This document shows positions 8,035 to 14,909 of a stretch of DNA of 64,000 bases, in pieces. The stretch covers positions 62,001 through 126,000 of the forward strand of contig NZ_BMSG01000018.1 of the NCBI RefSeq assembly GCF_014649035.1. The letters run 5' to 3'. Under the pieces are notes generated by a model, which had not been told where the DNA came from, did no database searches, and saw nothing but the letters and a program-made list of their open reading frames with translations. Every line of letters begins with the position of its first letter. Position 1 is the first letter of the stretch. The position numbers and the translations under genes were made by a program. Source of the DNA: Streptomyces sindenensis (GTDB lineage Bacteria > Actinomycetota > Actinomycetes > Streptomycetales > Streptomycetaceae).

Positions 8035-9492
8035 ATGACAGCCGTCCGACCCGACACGGTCCCGCAGCAGGCATCCCCCGCCCAGGCCCCCTTCCCGACC
8101 GGCTTCCTGTGGGGCGCGGCCACCGCCGCCTACCAGGTGGAGGGCGCGGCCGCCGAACGTGGCCGCACCCCCTCCATCTGGGACACCTTCAGCCACACCC
8201 CCGGCAAGGTCCAGAACGGCGACACCGGGGACGTGGCCGCCGACCACTTCCACCGCTACCGCGACGACGTCGCCCTGATGAAGCGCCTCGGCCTCCAGGC
8301 GTACCGCTTCTCCGTCTCGTGGTCCCGGGTCCAGCCCACCGGCCGGGGCCCCGCGATCGAACGCGGCCTGGACTTCTACCGCTCGCTCGTCGACGAGCTG
8401 CTGGACGCCGGCATCAAGCCCGTCGCCACCCTCTACCACTGGGACCTGCCGCAGGAGCTGGAGGACGCGGGCGGCTGGCCCGAGCGGGCGACCGCCGAAC
8501 GGTTCGCGGACTACGCGGCCATCATGGCCCGCGCGCTCGGCGACCGGGTCTCGATGTGGACGACGCTGAACGAGCCCTGGTGCTCGGCCTTCCTCGGCTA
8601 CGGCTCCGGGGTGCACGCCCCCGGCCGCACCGAACCGGCCGCCGCGCTGCGGGCCGCCCACCACCTCAACCTCGCCCACGGCCGGGCGACCGAGGCGCTG
8701 CGCGCGAACCTCCCCGCTGCCGCGCAGACCTCGGTCACCCTCAACCTCCACCAGGTGCGCCCGCTGACCGACAGCGCGGCGGACGCGGACGCGGCCCGCC
8801 GGATCGACGCGGTCGGCAACCGGGTCTTCACCGGCCCGATGCTGAAGGGCGCCTACCCGGAGGACCTGCTGACCGACACCGAGCGCATCGTGAACTGGGC
8901 CGAGCTGATCCACGAGGGCGACCTCGCCGCCATCGCGGCCCCGATCGACGTCCTCGGCGTCAACTACTACACGCCCACCATCGTCTCGACCCCCGCCGAC
9001 GGCTCCGGGGACACCCGCAACGACGGCCACGGCAGCAGCGACCACTCCCCGTGGCCCGGCTCCGAGCACGTGGCCTTCCACCTGGCCGAGGGCAAGCCGC
9101 GTACCGCCATGAACTGGTCGGTCGACCCGAACGGTCTGCACGCCCTTCTCATGGACGTCGCGCGCGAACACCCGGAGCTGCCGCTGATGGTCACCGAGAA
9201 CGGGGCCGCCTTCGACGACGCCCCGGACGCGGACGGCCGGGTCCACGACCCCGAGCGGATCGCCTATCTGCACGGCCACCTGGAGGCGGTCCGCCGGGCG
9301 GTGGCCGACGGGGCCGATGTGCGGGGCTACTTCCTCTGGTCCCTGATGGACAACTTCGAGTGGGGCTACGGCTATGCGAAGCGCTTCGGCGCGGTGTACG
9401 TCGACTACGCGACCCAGCGCCGTACACCGAAGTCCAGCGCCCACTGGTACGGCGACGTGATCGCCCGTCACGCGCTGCCCCCGCAGGCCTGA
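8035..9492 (+). CDS. bglC: Beta-glucosidase BglC, GH1
   Basis: The 485-residue cytoplasmic family-1 glycoside hydrolase cleaves imported cellobiose and cellotriose to glucose. The catalytic pair is present: the acid/base Glu180 in TLNEPW and the nucleophile Glu388 in VTENG. The N-terminal GFLWGAATAAYQVEG and C-terminal FLWSLMDNFEWGYGYAKRFG signatures are also intact. There is no signal peptide. ATG 8035 is chosen because the GH1 fold begins about 20 residues later and the operator/RBS abuts this codon. It follows cebG by 59 bp and ends before a strong hairpin. Confidence 0.95.
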   Translation: MTAVRPDTVPQQASPAQAPFPTGFLWGAATAAYQVEGAAAERGRTPSIWDTFSHTPGKVQNGDTGDVAADHFHRYRDDVALMKRLGLQAYRFSVSWSRVQPTGRGPAIERGLDFYRSLVDELLDAGIKPVATLYHWDLPQELEDAGGWPERATAERFADYAAIMARALGDRVSMWTTLNEPWCSAFLGYGSGVHAPGRTEPAAALRAAHHLNLAHGRATEALRANLPAAAQTSVTLNLHQVRPLTDSAADADAARRIDAVGNRVFTGPMLKGAYPEDLLTDTERIVNWAELIHEGDLAAIAAPIDVLGVNYYTPTIVSTPADGSGDTRNDGHGSSDHSPWPGSEHVAFHLAEGKPRTAMNWSVDPNGLHALLMDVAREHPELPLMVTENGAAFDDAPDADGRVHDPERIAYLHGHLEAVRRAVADGADVRGYFLWSLMDNFEWGYGYAKRFGAVYVDYATQRRTPKSSAHWYGDVIARHALPPQA

Positions 9493-9504
9493 CGCTCCCG
9501 GGAA

Positions 9505-9546
9505 CGGTGGGCCCGGTCGTCCCCGCGACCGGGCCCACCGCCGTTT
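9505..9546 (+). terminator. Intrinsic terminator after bglC
   Basis: A perfect 15-bp stem (CGGTGGGCCCGGTCG at 9505-9519 pairs with 9526-9540) closes a 6-nt loop and is followed by CCGTTT. It ends the cebEFG-bglC transcript before cebR. Confidence 0.85.
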
Positions 9547-9557
9547 CGCCACCCCCT

Positions 9558-9573
9558 TTGGGAGCGCTCCCAA
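9558..9573. promoter_or_regulatory. CebR operator upstream of cebR
   Basis: The palindrome TTGGGAGCGCTCCCAA contains a complete 14-bp CebR box. It lies about 90 bp before the cebR start and after the bglC terminator. This suggests that cebR has its own promoter and represses itself. Confidence 0.9.
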
Positions 9574-9664
9574 TACTCTGTCCGTAGGCTCGTCGAGGTG
9601 ATCGAGCCAGGACTTGGATTGACGTTACGGCTGTGAGAAATTGACCGGGAACGGGGAGGCGGCC

Positions 9665-10702
9665 ATGGCGGCAGCGCGAGTACGGAGCGGCGGGCGGCCC
9701 ACGCTCGAAGAGGTGGCGGCACGGGCCGGCGTCGGCCGGGGCACCGCCTCGCGGGTCATCAACGGCTCGCCCCGGGTCAGCGACGCGACCCGGCAGGCGG
9801 TCGAGGCGGCCGTGGCCGAGCTGGGATACGTCCCCAACCGCGCCGCCCGCGCCCTGGCGGGCAACCGCACCGACGCCATCGCCCTGGTGGTGCCCGAGCC
9901 GGAGACCCGCTTCTTCGCCGAACCGTACTTCTCCGCCATAGTGCGCGGCGTCGGGGCCGCCCTGGCCGACACCGAGATGCAACTGCTCCTCACCCTCGTC
10001 GGCAACGACCGCGAGCGCCGCCGCCTCGCCCAGTACCTCACCGCCCACCGCGTCGACGGGGTCCTCCTGGTCGCCGTGCACGCGGACGACCCGCTGCCGG
10101 AACTCCTGGAGCAGCTGGGCATGCCGTGTGTGATCAGCGGCGCCCGGCACGCGGCCGAGACGCTGCCCTCGGTCGACTCCGACAACTTCGAGGGCGCGCG
10201 GGCCGCCGTGGAGCACCTGGTCTCCCGGGGCCGCCGCCAGGTGGCCACGATCACCGGCCGCCTGGAGGTGTACGGGGCCCAGCGCCGCCTGGACGGCTAC
10301 CGCGCGGCGGTCGCCGCCGCCGGGCTGGCCCCCGACGAACGCCTCATCGCCCCCGCCGACTTCACCGAGGAGGGCGGCGCGGGGGCCATGCGCGACCTCC
10401 TGGCCCGCCGCCCCGGGCTGGACGCGGTCTTCGTCGCCTCCGACGTGATGGCCGCCGGTGCCCGCCAGGTCCTGCGCGAGGCGGACCGCCGCATCCCCGA
10501 GGACGTGGCCCTGGTCGGCTTCGACGACTCCGTCGTCGCCCGCCATATGCACCCGGCCCTCACCAGCGTCCGTCAGCCCATAGAGGAGATGGGCCGCCGC
10601 ATGGCCCAGCTCCTCCTGGACGAGATCGCGGGCCGCGCCCCGGGCGACGAGCGCCCCTCGGTGGTCCTGCCCACGGAGCTGGTGGTCCGCGACTCGTCGT
10701 GA
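9665..10702 (+). CDS. cebR: Cellobiose-responsive LacI-family repressor CebR
   Basis: The product is a 345-residue regulator. A LacI helix-turn-helix is near the N-terminus (TLEEVAARAGVGRGTASRVINGSPRVSD), followed by the hinge region and a periplasmic-binding-protein-like sensor domain. The sensor includes the stretch VVPEPETRFFAEPYFS and ends with LTSVRQPIEEMGRRMAQLLLDEI. Sequence resemblance to Streptomyces CebR is close throughout. ATG 9665 follows GGGGAGG by 5 nt. Three palindromic operators in this locus match its known target. In plant pathogens such as S. scabiei CebR also controls thaxtomin genes; nothing of that kind is present here. Confidence 0.95.
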   Translation: MAAARVRSGGRPTLEEVAARAGVGRGTASRVINGSPRVSDATRQAVEAAVAELGYVPNRAARALAGNRTDAIALVVPEPETRFFAEPYFSAIVRGVGAALADTEMQLLLTLVGNDRERRRLAQYLTAHRVDGVLLVAVHADDPLPELLEQLGMPCVISGARHAAETLPSVDSDNFEGARAAVEHLVSRGRRQVATITGRLEVYGAQRRLDGYRAAVAAAGLAPDERLIAPADFTEEGGAGAMRDLLARRPGLDAVFVASDVMAAGARQVLREADRRIPEDVALVGFDDSVVARHMHPALTSVRQPIEEMGRRMAQLLLDEIAGRAPGDERPSVVLPTELVVRDSS

Positions 10703-10741
10703 CGCGGTGCCGGTACGCCGGGGCTCGCGCTCAGCGGCCGG

Positions 10742-11341
10742 TCACCGGCCGCCGTCGCCGGGGTGGTCGCCCGCTTCCAGCGCCAGGAGGTACTTCTTGG
10801 CGTCGACCCCGCCCGCGTATCCGGTGAGCGTTCCCGTCGATCCCACGACGCGGTGGCAGGGCAGCACCACGCACAGGGGGTTCGCGCCGAGCGCGGTGCC
10901 CACGGCCCGGGCGGCGCGCGGCCGGTCCAGCGCCCGGGCCAGCGCGCCGTACGTCGCCGTACTCCCGTACGGGACGAACGCCTCCAGGCTCGACACCGTC
11001 TCCCGGCTGAACGGAGTGGCCAGGCACAGGTCCAGCGGGAGGCCGAACGAGCGCAGCCGCCCGGTGAGATACGCGTCCAGCTGGGCGCCGGCCTCGTCGA
11101 GGACGGCCCGGCGCGCACCCGCGCCGTCCTGACCGTCCTGTCCGGCCTGACCGTCCTGTCCGGCCTCCCGCAGACCGGCACGGGCGAGCCGGCTCCGGAC
11201 CACGGCCAGGGGCTGGAAGCCGCAGTAGACCAGCGCGTCCGCGGTGGCGGCGAGTCTCAGGTCGCCGAGAGGGGTCGGGAGGACGGTGAGCGACACGGCG
11301 CTCGTGCCGGTCCGTCCGGCTGCGGAAGCGCTCCTGGGCAT
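10742..11341 (-). CDS. ogt: Methylated-DNA-[protein]-cysteine S-methyltransferase (Ogt type)
   Basis: This 199-residue suicide repair protein transfers methyl or alkyl groups from O6-alkylguanine (and O4-alkylthymine) to its own cysteine. The acceptor is Cys162 in PCHRVVG, followed by the family's GYAGGVDAKKYLLALE. The DNA-binding wing is GSTATYGALARALDRPRAARAVG. Residues 61-75 are a Gly/Gln/Asp repeat (GQDGQAGQDGQDGAG) encoded by a small minisatellite and absent from most family members. It lies 51 bp after the Ada-like gene on the same strand, as third gene of an ECF sigma-Ada-Ogt set. It is convergent with cebR. Confidence 0.93.
   Translation of the reverse strand: MPRSASAAGRTGTSAVSLTVLPTPLGDLRLAATADALVYCGFQPLAVVRSRLARAGLREAGQDGQAGQDGQDGAGARRAVLDEAGAQLDAYLTGRLRSFGLPLDLCLATPFSRETVSSLEAFVPYGSTATYGALARALDRPRAARAVGTALGANPLCVVLPCHRVVGSTGTLTGYAGGVDAKKYLLALEAGDHPGDGGR
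11120..11168. repeat. Minisatellite inside ogt
   Basis: Short units built from CTGACCGTCCTGTCCGGC repeat in tandem and encode the Gln-Asp-Gly run at residues 61-75 of Ogt. The reading frame is kept. The insert sits between the N-terminal domain and the helix carrying the DNA-binding wing. Confidence 0.7.
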
Positions 11342-11392
11342 GGTGGGTACTCCGTGGGTCGTCGGGGGTGGTGCCGGCCCGGCCGGGCCGGG

Positions 11393-12238
11393 TCAGGCAG
11401 CGACCGGGCGGCAGCTCTTGCACGCCCGGTAGCCCGCACGGTGGGCGTCCCTGGCCGTACGGAACGGGACGCGGTGCGCCGGGGTGATCCGCCGGGCGTG
11501 CGCGCAGGTGGGATGGCAGTAGATATGGGTGGTGTCGCTGCCGAGGAGCGTGTCGCCGCCCCGGGCCCACTGCCGCACCGTGACCATGTCGATGCCCTCC
11601 GCGCCGCGCAGCGCGTCACCGGCCTCGCGGGCGTACGCCGCGTCGCACGGCGTGCCGTCGTCGTGGGTCGCGCGGTGGCACGGGACGAGCACGGTCGCCG
11701 GGTTCCTCGCGAGGGAGCGGACCACCGCCCGCGCGTCCGGCCCCGGTGGCAGCCCCGCCTCCCGCGCGATCCAGCTGACGGGGCGCAGCTGGCCCGGCGG
11801 AATGGAGCGCACCGCCTCCAGCACGGCACGTTCGTCCACGGGCAGCCCCGACAGGTCGATCGCCAGGTGCCGGGCCCGGCCGGTGCGCAGGGCCGGCCGC
11901 AGACCGGCCGGCGCCCGGTCGGTGGGGATCGCGGAGCGGCCGACGCGACGGCGGTGCGACTCCTCGAACCACTGCGGCGTCAGACGCTCCCGCCCCGGGC
12001 CGTGCCGGGCCTCCAGCTCGGCGCCCGTGACGGCCTCCGGACCGAAGGCGACGAACAGCCCGCCCGCGGCCGTCTCCAGGCGTACGTACGTGTCGTAGCG
12101 GCTCCGCGAGATGCCCGCGCGCCGCAGGACCCGCAGGGCGAAGTCCTCCGGAGTGGTCGCTCCACGCGGACCCAGGGCGGCCAGCCGGAGCCCCAGGTCG
12201 CCGGACGAGGAGAAGGCCTCCTCGTTGTCGTGGTTCAC
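11393..12238 (-). CDS. Ada-like protein: methyltransferase domain followed by Ada zinc domain
   Basis: This 281-residue protein combines two alkyl-acceptor modules in reverse order to E. coli Ada. Residues about 30-195 resemble an O6-alkylguanine methyltransferase and carry the acceptor Cys187 in VLVPCHRA. Residues 235-281 match the Ada metal-binding domain that repairs methylphosphotriesters, with zinc ligands Cys241, Cys245, Cys273 and Cys276 (C-x3-C and C-x2-C). The AraC-type helix-turn-helix of Ada is missing, so it cannot act as Ada's transcription activator by itself. The GTG start (12238) overlaps the sigma-factor stop by four bases, indicating coupled translation. I infer that it repairs DNA and may also report damage to the adjacent sigma factor. 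The second role is speculative. Confidence 0.87.
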   Translation of the reverse strand: MNHDNEEAFSSSGDLGLRLAALGPRGATTPEDFALRVLRRAGISRSRYDTYVRLETAAGGLFVAFGPEAVTGAELEARHGPGRERLTPQWFEESHRRRVGRSAIPTDRAPAGLRPALRTGRARHLAIDLSGLPVDERAVLEAVRSIPPGQLRPVSWIAREAGLPPGPDARAVVRSLARNPATVLVPCHRATHDDGTPCDAAYAREAGDALRGAEGIDMVTVRQWARGGDTLLGSDTTHIYCHPTCAHARRITPAHRVPFRTARDAHRAGYRACKSCRPVAA

Positions 12239-12825
12239 ATCGCCACATCCTTCCGCACCGCTTCCTGCGGTTCGAGCAGCCGGCGCAGGTGACGCAGACC
12301 TCGGGACACCTGTGCCTTCGCCGTGCCCACCGGGCACCCCTGCACCTGAGCCATCTCCCCGTAGCTCAGGCCCATCACATGCCGGAGCACCACCGGTACG
12401 CGGTAGATCTCCGGCAGCTGGGACAACGCCTCGACCAGCCTGCCGCGGTCCTCCGCCGTCGCGGCCCGCTCCTCGGGCCCGGGCCTCCCGTCGCTCCACA
12501 GGTCTTCCGCGTCCTCCACCCGCATCGCCGAGACCGGGCGCCGCACGCTGGTGCGCACGTGGTTGCGCCACACGTTGGCCGCGATGGTCAGCAGCCACGC
12601 CCGCGGCAGCAGGGCCCTCCGGCGGTCGCCGGAGTAGCCCCGCAGCGCCGTGTAGGCACGCAGGAACGTGTCCTGTCCCAGGTCGTCCGCCTCCGCGGCG
12701 GACCCGGTCACCCGCAACAGGAAGATGTGAACCACTTGCGCGTGGATCCGGACCAGCTCGGTGAAACCGCCGTCCAGATCCGTGGCGAGTAATTCGGTCA
12801 GCTGCTTCGCCTCGTCGTCCATCAC
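12235..12825 (-). CDS. ECF-family RNA polymerase sigma factor
   Basis: The product is a 196-residue sigma-70 family factor with only regions 2 and 4. Region 2 includes ADDLGQDTFLRAYTALRGY and PRAWLLTIAANVWRNHVR; region 4 includes LPEIYRVPVVLRHVMGLSYGEMAQVQGCPVGTAKAQVSRGLRHLRRLL. Codon 12 (Leu) is TTA at 12790-12792, so translation should depend on the bldA tRNA. The stop overlaps the start of the Ada-like gene, and ogt follows. No anti-sigma gene is adjacent. The expected role is to direct expression of the repair genes, and perhaps of the cluster. A GGCAACC element about 30 bp upstream of its start (12852-12858, minus strand) could be part of an ECF promoter, but that is a guess. Confidence 0.9.
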   Translation of the reverse strand: MMDDEAKQLTELLATDLDGGFTELVRIHAQVVHIFLLRVTGSAAEADDLGQDTFLRAYTALRGYSGDRRRALLPRAWLLTIAANVWRNHVRTSVRRPVSAMRVEDAEDLWSDGRPGPEERAATAEDRGRLVEALSQLPEIYRVPVVLRHVMGLSYGEMAQVQGCPVGTAKAQVSRGLRHLRRLLEPQEAVRKDVAM

Positions 12826-12898
12826 TGAGGAAACACCGTCCCGATGAAGAGGGTTGCCAGGGTGGCGAAGCCGCGGGCCCGGAGCGGCCGTGGAGTGC

Positions 12899-13687
12899 TC
12901 ACACGATCCGGGGGGTGAGCGCCGGAACGTCCAGTTCGGGGGCGCCGGACTTGATGGCCTCGTAGAGGTCCTGCATGCGCGGGGTGGGCTCTATGCCGAG
13001 GGTGTCCCGCAGCGCGCTGCTCAGCATGTGGTGGACGGTGACCGCCCGCGGCCGGTACCCTGACCGGTGCAGGGCGAGCATGTACTGGGCGTGGATGTTC
13101 TCGTGCGTCGGGTGCTGGACGGCCAGGGCGGCGAGTTCGTCCAGGAGCTCACGGTGCCGGCCGACCCGCAGGTCCGCCTCGATGCGGCGTTCGAGCACGC
13201 ACTTGCGTGTCTCCTCCAGCTCGACCAGATGGGTCCGGCTGAGGGGGCCCGTCCGCACGTCCTGGAGCGCGGGGCCCCGCCACAGGGCGAGGGCTTCGGA
13301 GAACCGGTCGGACGCCTGCTGGAAGCGGCCCGCCGCCGCGGCCTCCTGGCCGAGCCGGTCCATGTACGCGAAACGGAACCGGTCGAAGGAGTGCGGTGCG
13401 ACATTCAGTTGGTAGCCGTGGTTCTGGGTGACCAGGGTCCGGCCGTGGACTTCGGCCGCTGTGCAGCGGAGGGCCTGTCTTATGTGGAGTACGTAGGTCT
13501 GGAGCGTGGACATCGAACTCTTCGGAGGATGGGAGTCCCATAACTCCTTGATGCAGTCGCTGGCCCGCACCATGCGGTTCGCGTTGAGCATCAGGAAGGC
13601 GAGCAGCTGGCGCGGCTTCGGCGCGCTCGGGGTCAGGTCGACCCGGCCGCTGACCAGCACCAACGAACCTAAAACGCCCATTTCCAT
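12899..13687 (-). CDS. SARP-family pathway regulator (left)
   Basis: The 262-residue protein has the SARP architecture: an OmpR-like winged helix (about residues 1-95, TPSAPKPRQLLAFLMLNANRMV) followed by a bacterial transcriptional activation domain (about 100-250). SARPs activate antibiotic clusters by binding direct repeats near -35. Leu49 is encoded by TTA (13541-13543), tying its synthesis to bldA and so to development. ATG 13687 follows GGAGAAGG. It lies on the same strand as the nitrite genes upstream and the ECF-Ada-Ogt set downstream, only 73 bp before the sigma gene, so read-through is plausible. It is distinct in sequence from the second SARP at 23.4 kb. Confidence 0.92.
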   Translation of the reverse strand: MEMGVLGSLVLVSGRVDLTPSAPKPRQLLAFLMLNANRMVRASDCIKELWDSHPPKSSMSTLQTYVLHIRQALRCTAAEVHGRTLVTQNHGYQLNVAPHSFDRFRFAYMDRLGQEAAAAGRFQQASDRFSEALALWRGPALQDVRTGPLSRTHLVELEETRKCVLERRIEADLRVGRHRELLDELAALAVQHPTHENIHAQYMLALHRSGYRPRAVTVHHMLSSALRDTLGIEPTPRMQDLYEAIKSGAPELDVPALTPRIV

Positions 13688-13791
13688 TGCCTTCTCCGTA
13701 TCTTCGGGAGACTCAGGTACTCGCGATGGCCGACGTTAGGTACCCGGTTTCGGGCACGTCAATTCCATGGAAACGAATCGAGCCGTTCTGA

Positions 13792-13830
13792 GCCGGCCGC
13801 CGTCGGGGTGTTGCCCCGGCGACGGCCGGC
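13792..13830 (-). terminator. Hairpin after the adenosine-kinase-like gene
   Basis: GCCGGCCG pairs with CGGCCGGC around a second GGGG/CCCC stem just downstream of the kinase stop at 13834. It may end the transcript from the nitrite operon before the SARP gene. It has mismatches and no U-tract. Confidence 0.5.
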
Positions 13831-13833
13831 AAC

Positions 13834-14820
13834 TCACGCGCGCACGCAGGCCAGCCGCTCCTCGATCTCCGACGCGGCTGTCGGCCCGTACGCCTGTCCG
13901 ATCCCGTGGAGGAGGCCGGCCAGGGAAAGCGTGTACTCCTGCGGCCCCACCGCTTCGAGCGCCGTGGTGGCCATCGCGCAGCCGAACTGGGCGGCGCGCT
14001 CGTACGGCCAGTGCCAGCCCACGCCCGCCAGGAACCCGGCGCGGAAGGCGTCGCCCACCCCGGTCGGGTCGGCCGGCCTCTCGGTGGGGACGGCGGGGAT
14101 CCGCAGGGCCGGCCCGCCGGTGCGCGCGACGGTGGCGCCGTCGGCACCCCGGGTGGTGATCCAGGTGCCGACCCGGGCGAGGACGTCGCGGTGGGACCAG
14201 CCGCTCCGCTTCAGGAGCAGGGCGGCCTCGTACTCGTTGGTGAAGAGGAAACGCGCCCCGTCCACGAGGCGGCGGGTCTCCTTCCCGTCCAGGCGGGCGA
14301 GTTGCTGGGAGGGGTCGGCGGCGAAGTCGAGCCCCAGCCGGCGGCACTCGTCGGTGTGGCGGCGCATCGCCTCGGGGTCGTTGGGCGCGATCACCACCAG
14401 GTCGATGCCGCCGACCCGGCGCGCGGTCGAGGCGAGGGTGATCTCCCGGGCCTCGGCCATCGCGCCGGAGTAGAAGGCGGCGATCTGGTTCTGGTCGGCG
14501 TCCGTCGTGCAAACGAAGCGCGCGGTGTGCAGCGACTCGCTGATCCGCACCAGCTCGGTGTCCACGCCGTTGTCGTGCAGCCAGGCCCGGTAGCCCGCGA
14601 AGTCCGCGCCGACCGCGCCGGCCAGCACCGGGCCCAGGCCCAGCCGGCCGAGGGCGACGGCGATGTTGGCGGCGGAACCGCCCCGGCGGATCTCCAGCGA
14701 GTCGGCGAGGAAGGACAGCGAGACCCGGGCCGGGTGCTCGCTGACCAGCTGATCGGCGAAGCGTCCGGGGAAGACCATCAGATGGTCGGTGGCGATGGAA
14801 CCGGTCACGGCGATGCGCAC
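13834..14820 (-). CDS. PfkB-family kinase, adenosine-kinase-like
   Basis: The 328-residue sugar/nucleoside kinase has the PfkB signatures: GGSAANIAVALGRLG near residue 50 and the catalytic ADPTGVGDAFRAGF near the C-terminus. Its opening (VRIAVTGSIATDHLM..FPGRFADQL) and the stretch SLHTARFVCTTDADQNQ closely resemble the actinobacterial adenosine kinase / carbohydrate kinase group (AdoK/CbhK). The start is GTG 14820 with AAGGAG 8 nt upstream. It is the last gene of the CreM-OMT-CreE-CreD-like strand. A cluster-encoded adenosine kinase could salvage adenosine released from S-adenosylhomocysteine by the methyltransferases; phosphorylation of a pathway intermediate is the alternative. Substrate is not decidable from sequence alone. 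Confidence 0.82.
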   Translation of the reverse strand: MRIAVTGSIATDHLMVFPGRFADQLVSEHPARVSLSFLADSLEIRRGGSAANIAVALGRLGLGPVLAGAVGADFAGYRAWLHDNGVDTELVRISESLHTARFVCTTDADQNQIAAFYSGAMAEAREITLASTARRVGGIDLVVIAPNDPEAMRRHTDECRRLGLDFAADPSQQLARLDGKETRRLVDGARFLFTNEYEAALLLKRSGWSHRDVLARVGTWITTRGADGATVARTGGPALRIPAVPTERPADPTGVGDAFRAGFLAGVGWHWPYERAAQFGCAMATTALEAVGPQEYTLSLAGLLHGIGQAYGPTAASEIEERLACVRA

Positions 14821-14909
14821 GGCGGCTTCTCCTTGGACCTCGCGATGCGGTGCGTCGGGAAGGGGTCGGGAACGGAAAGGGCTGGTGGGGCTGCCGGGTG
14901 CCCCGCAGG

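Noticed and set aside
12239..12598. N-terminal extension of the Ada-like protein
   Set aside because: It lies wholly within the ECF sigma gene. The GTG at 12238 with a 4-bp overlap is the natural start.
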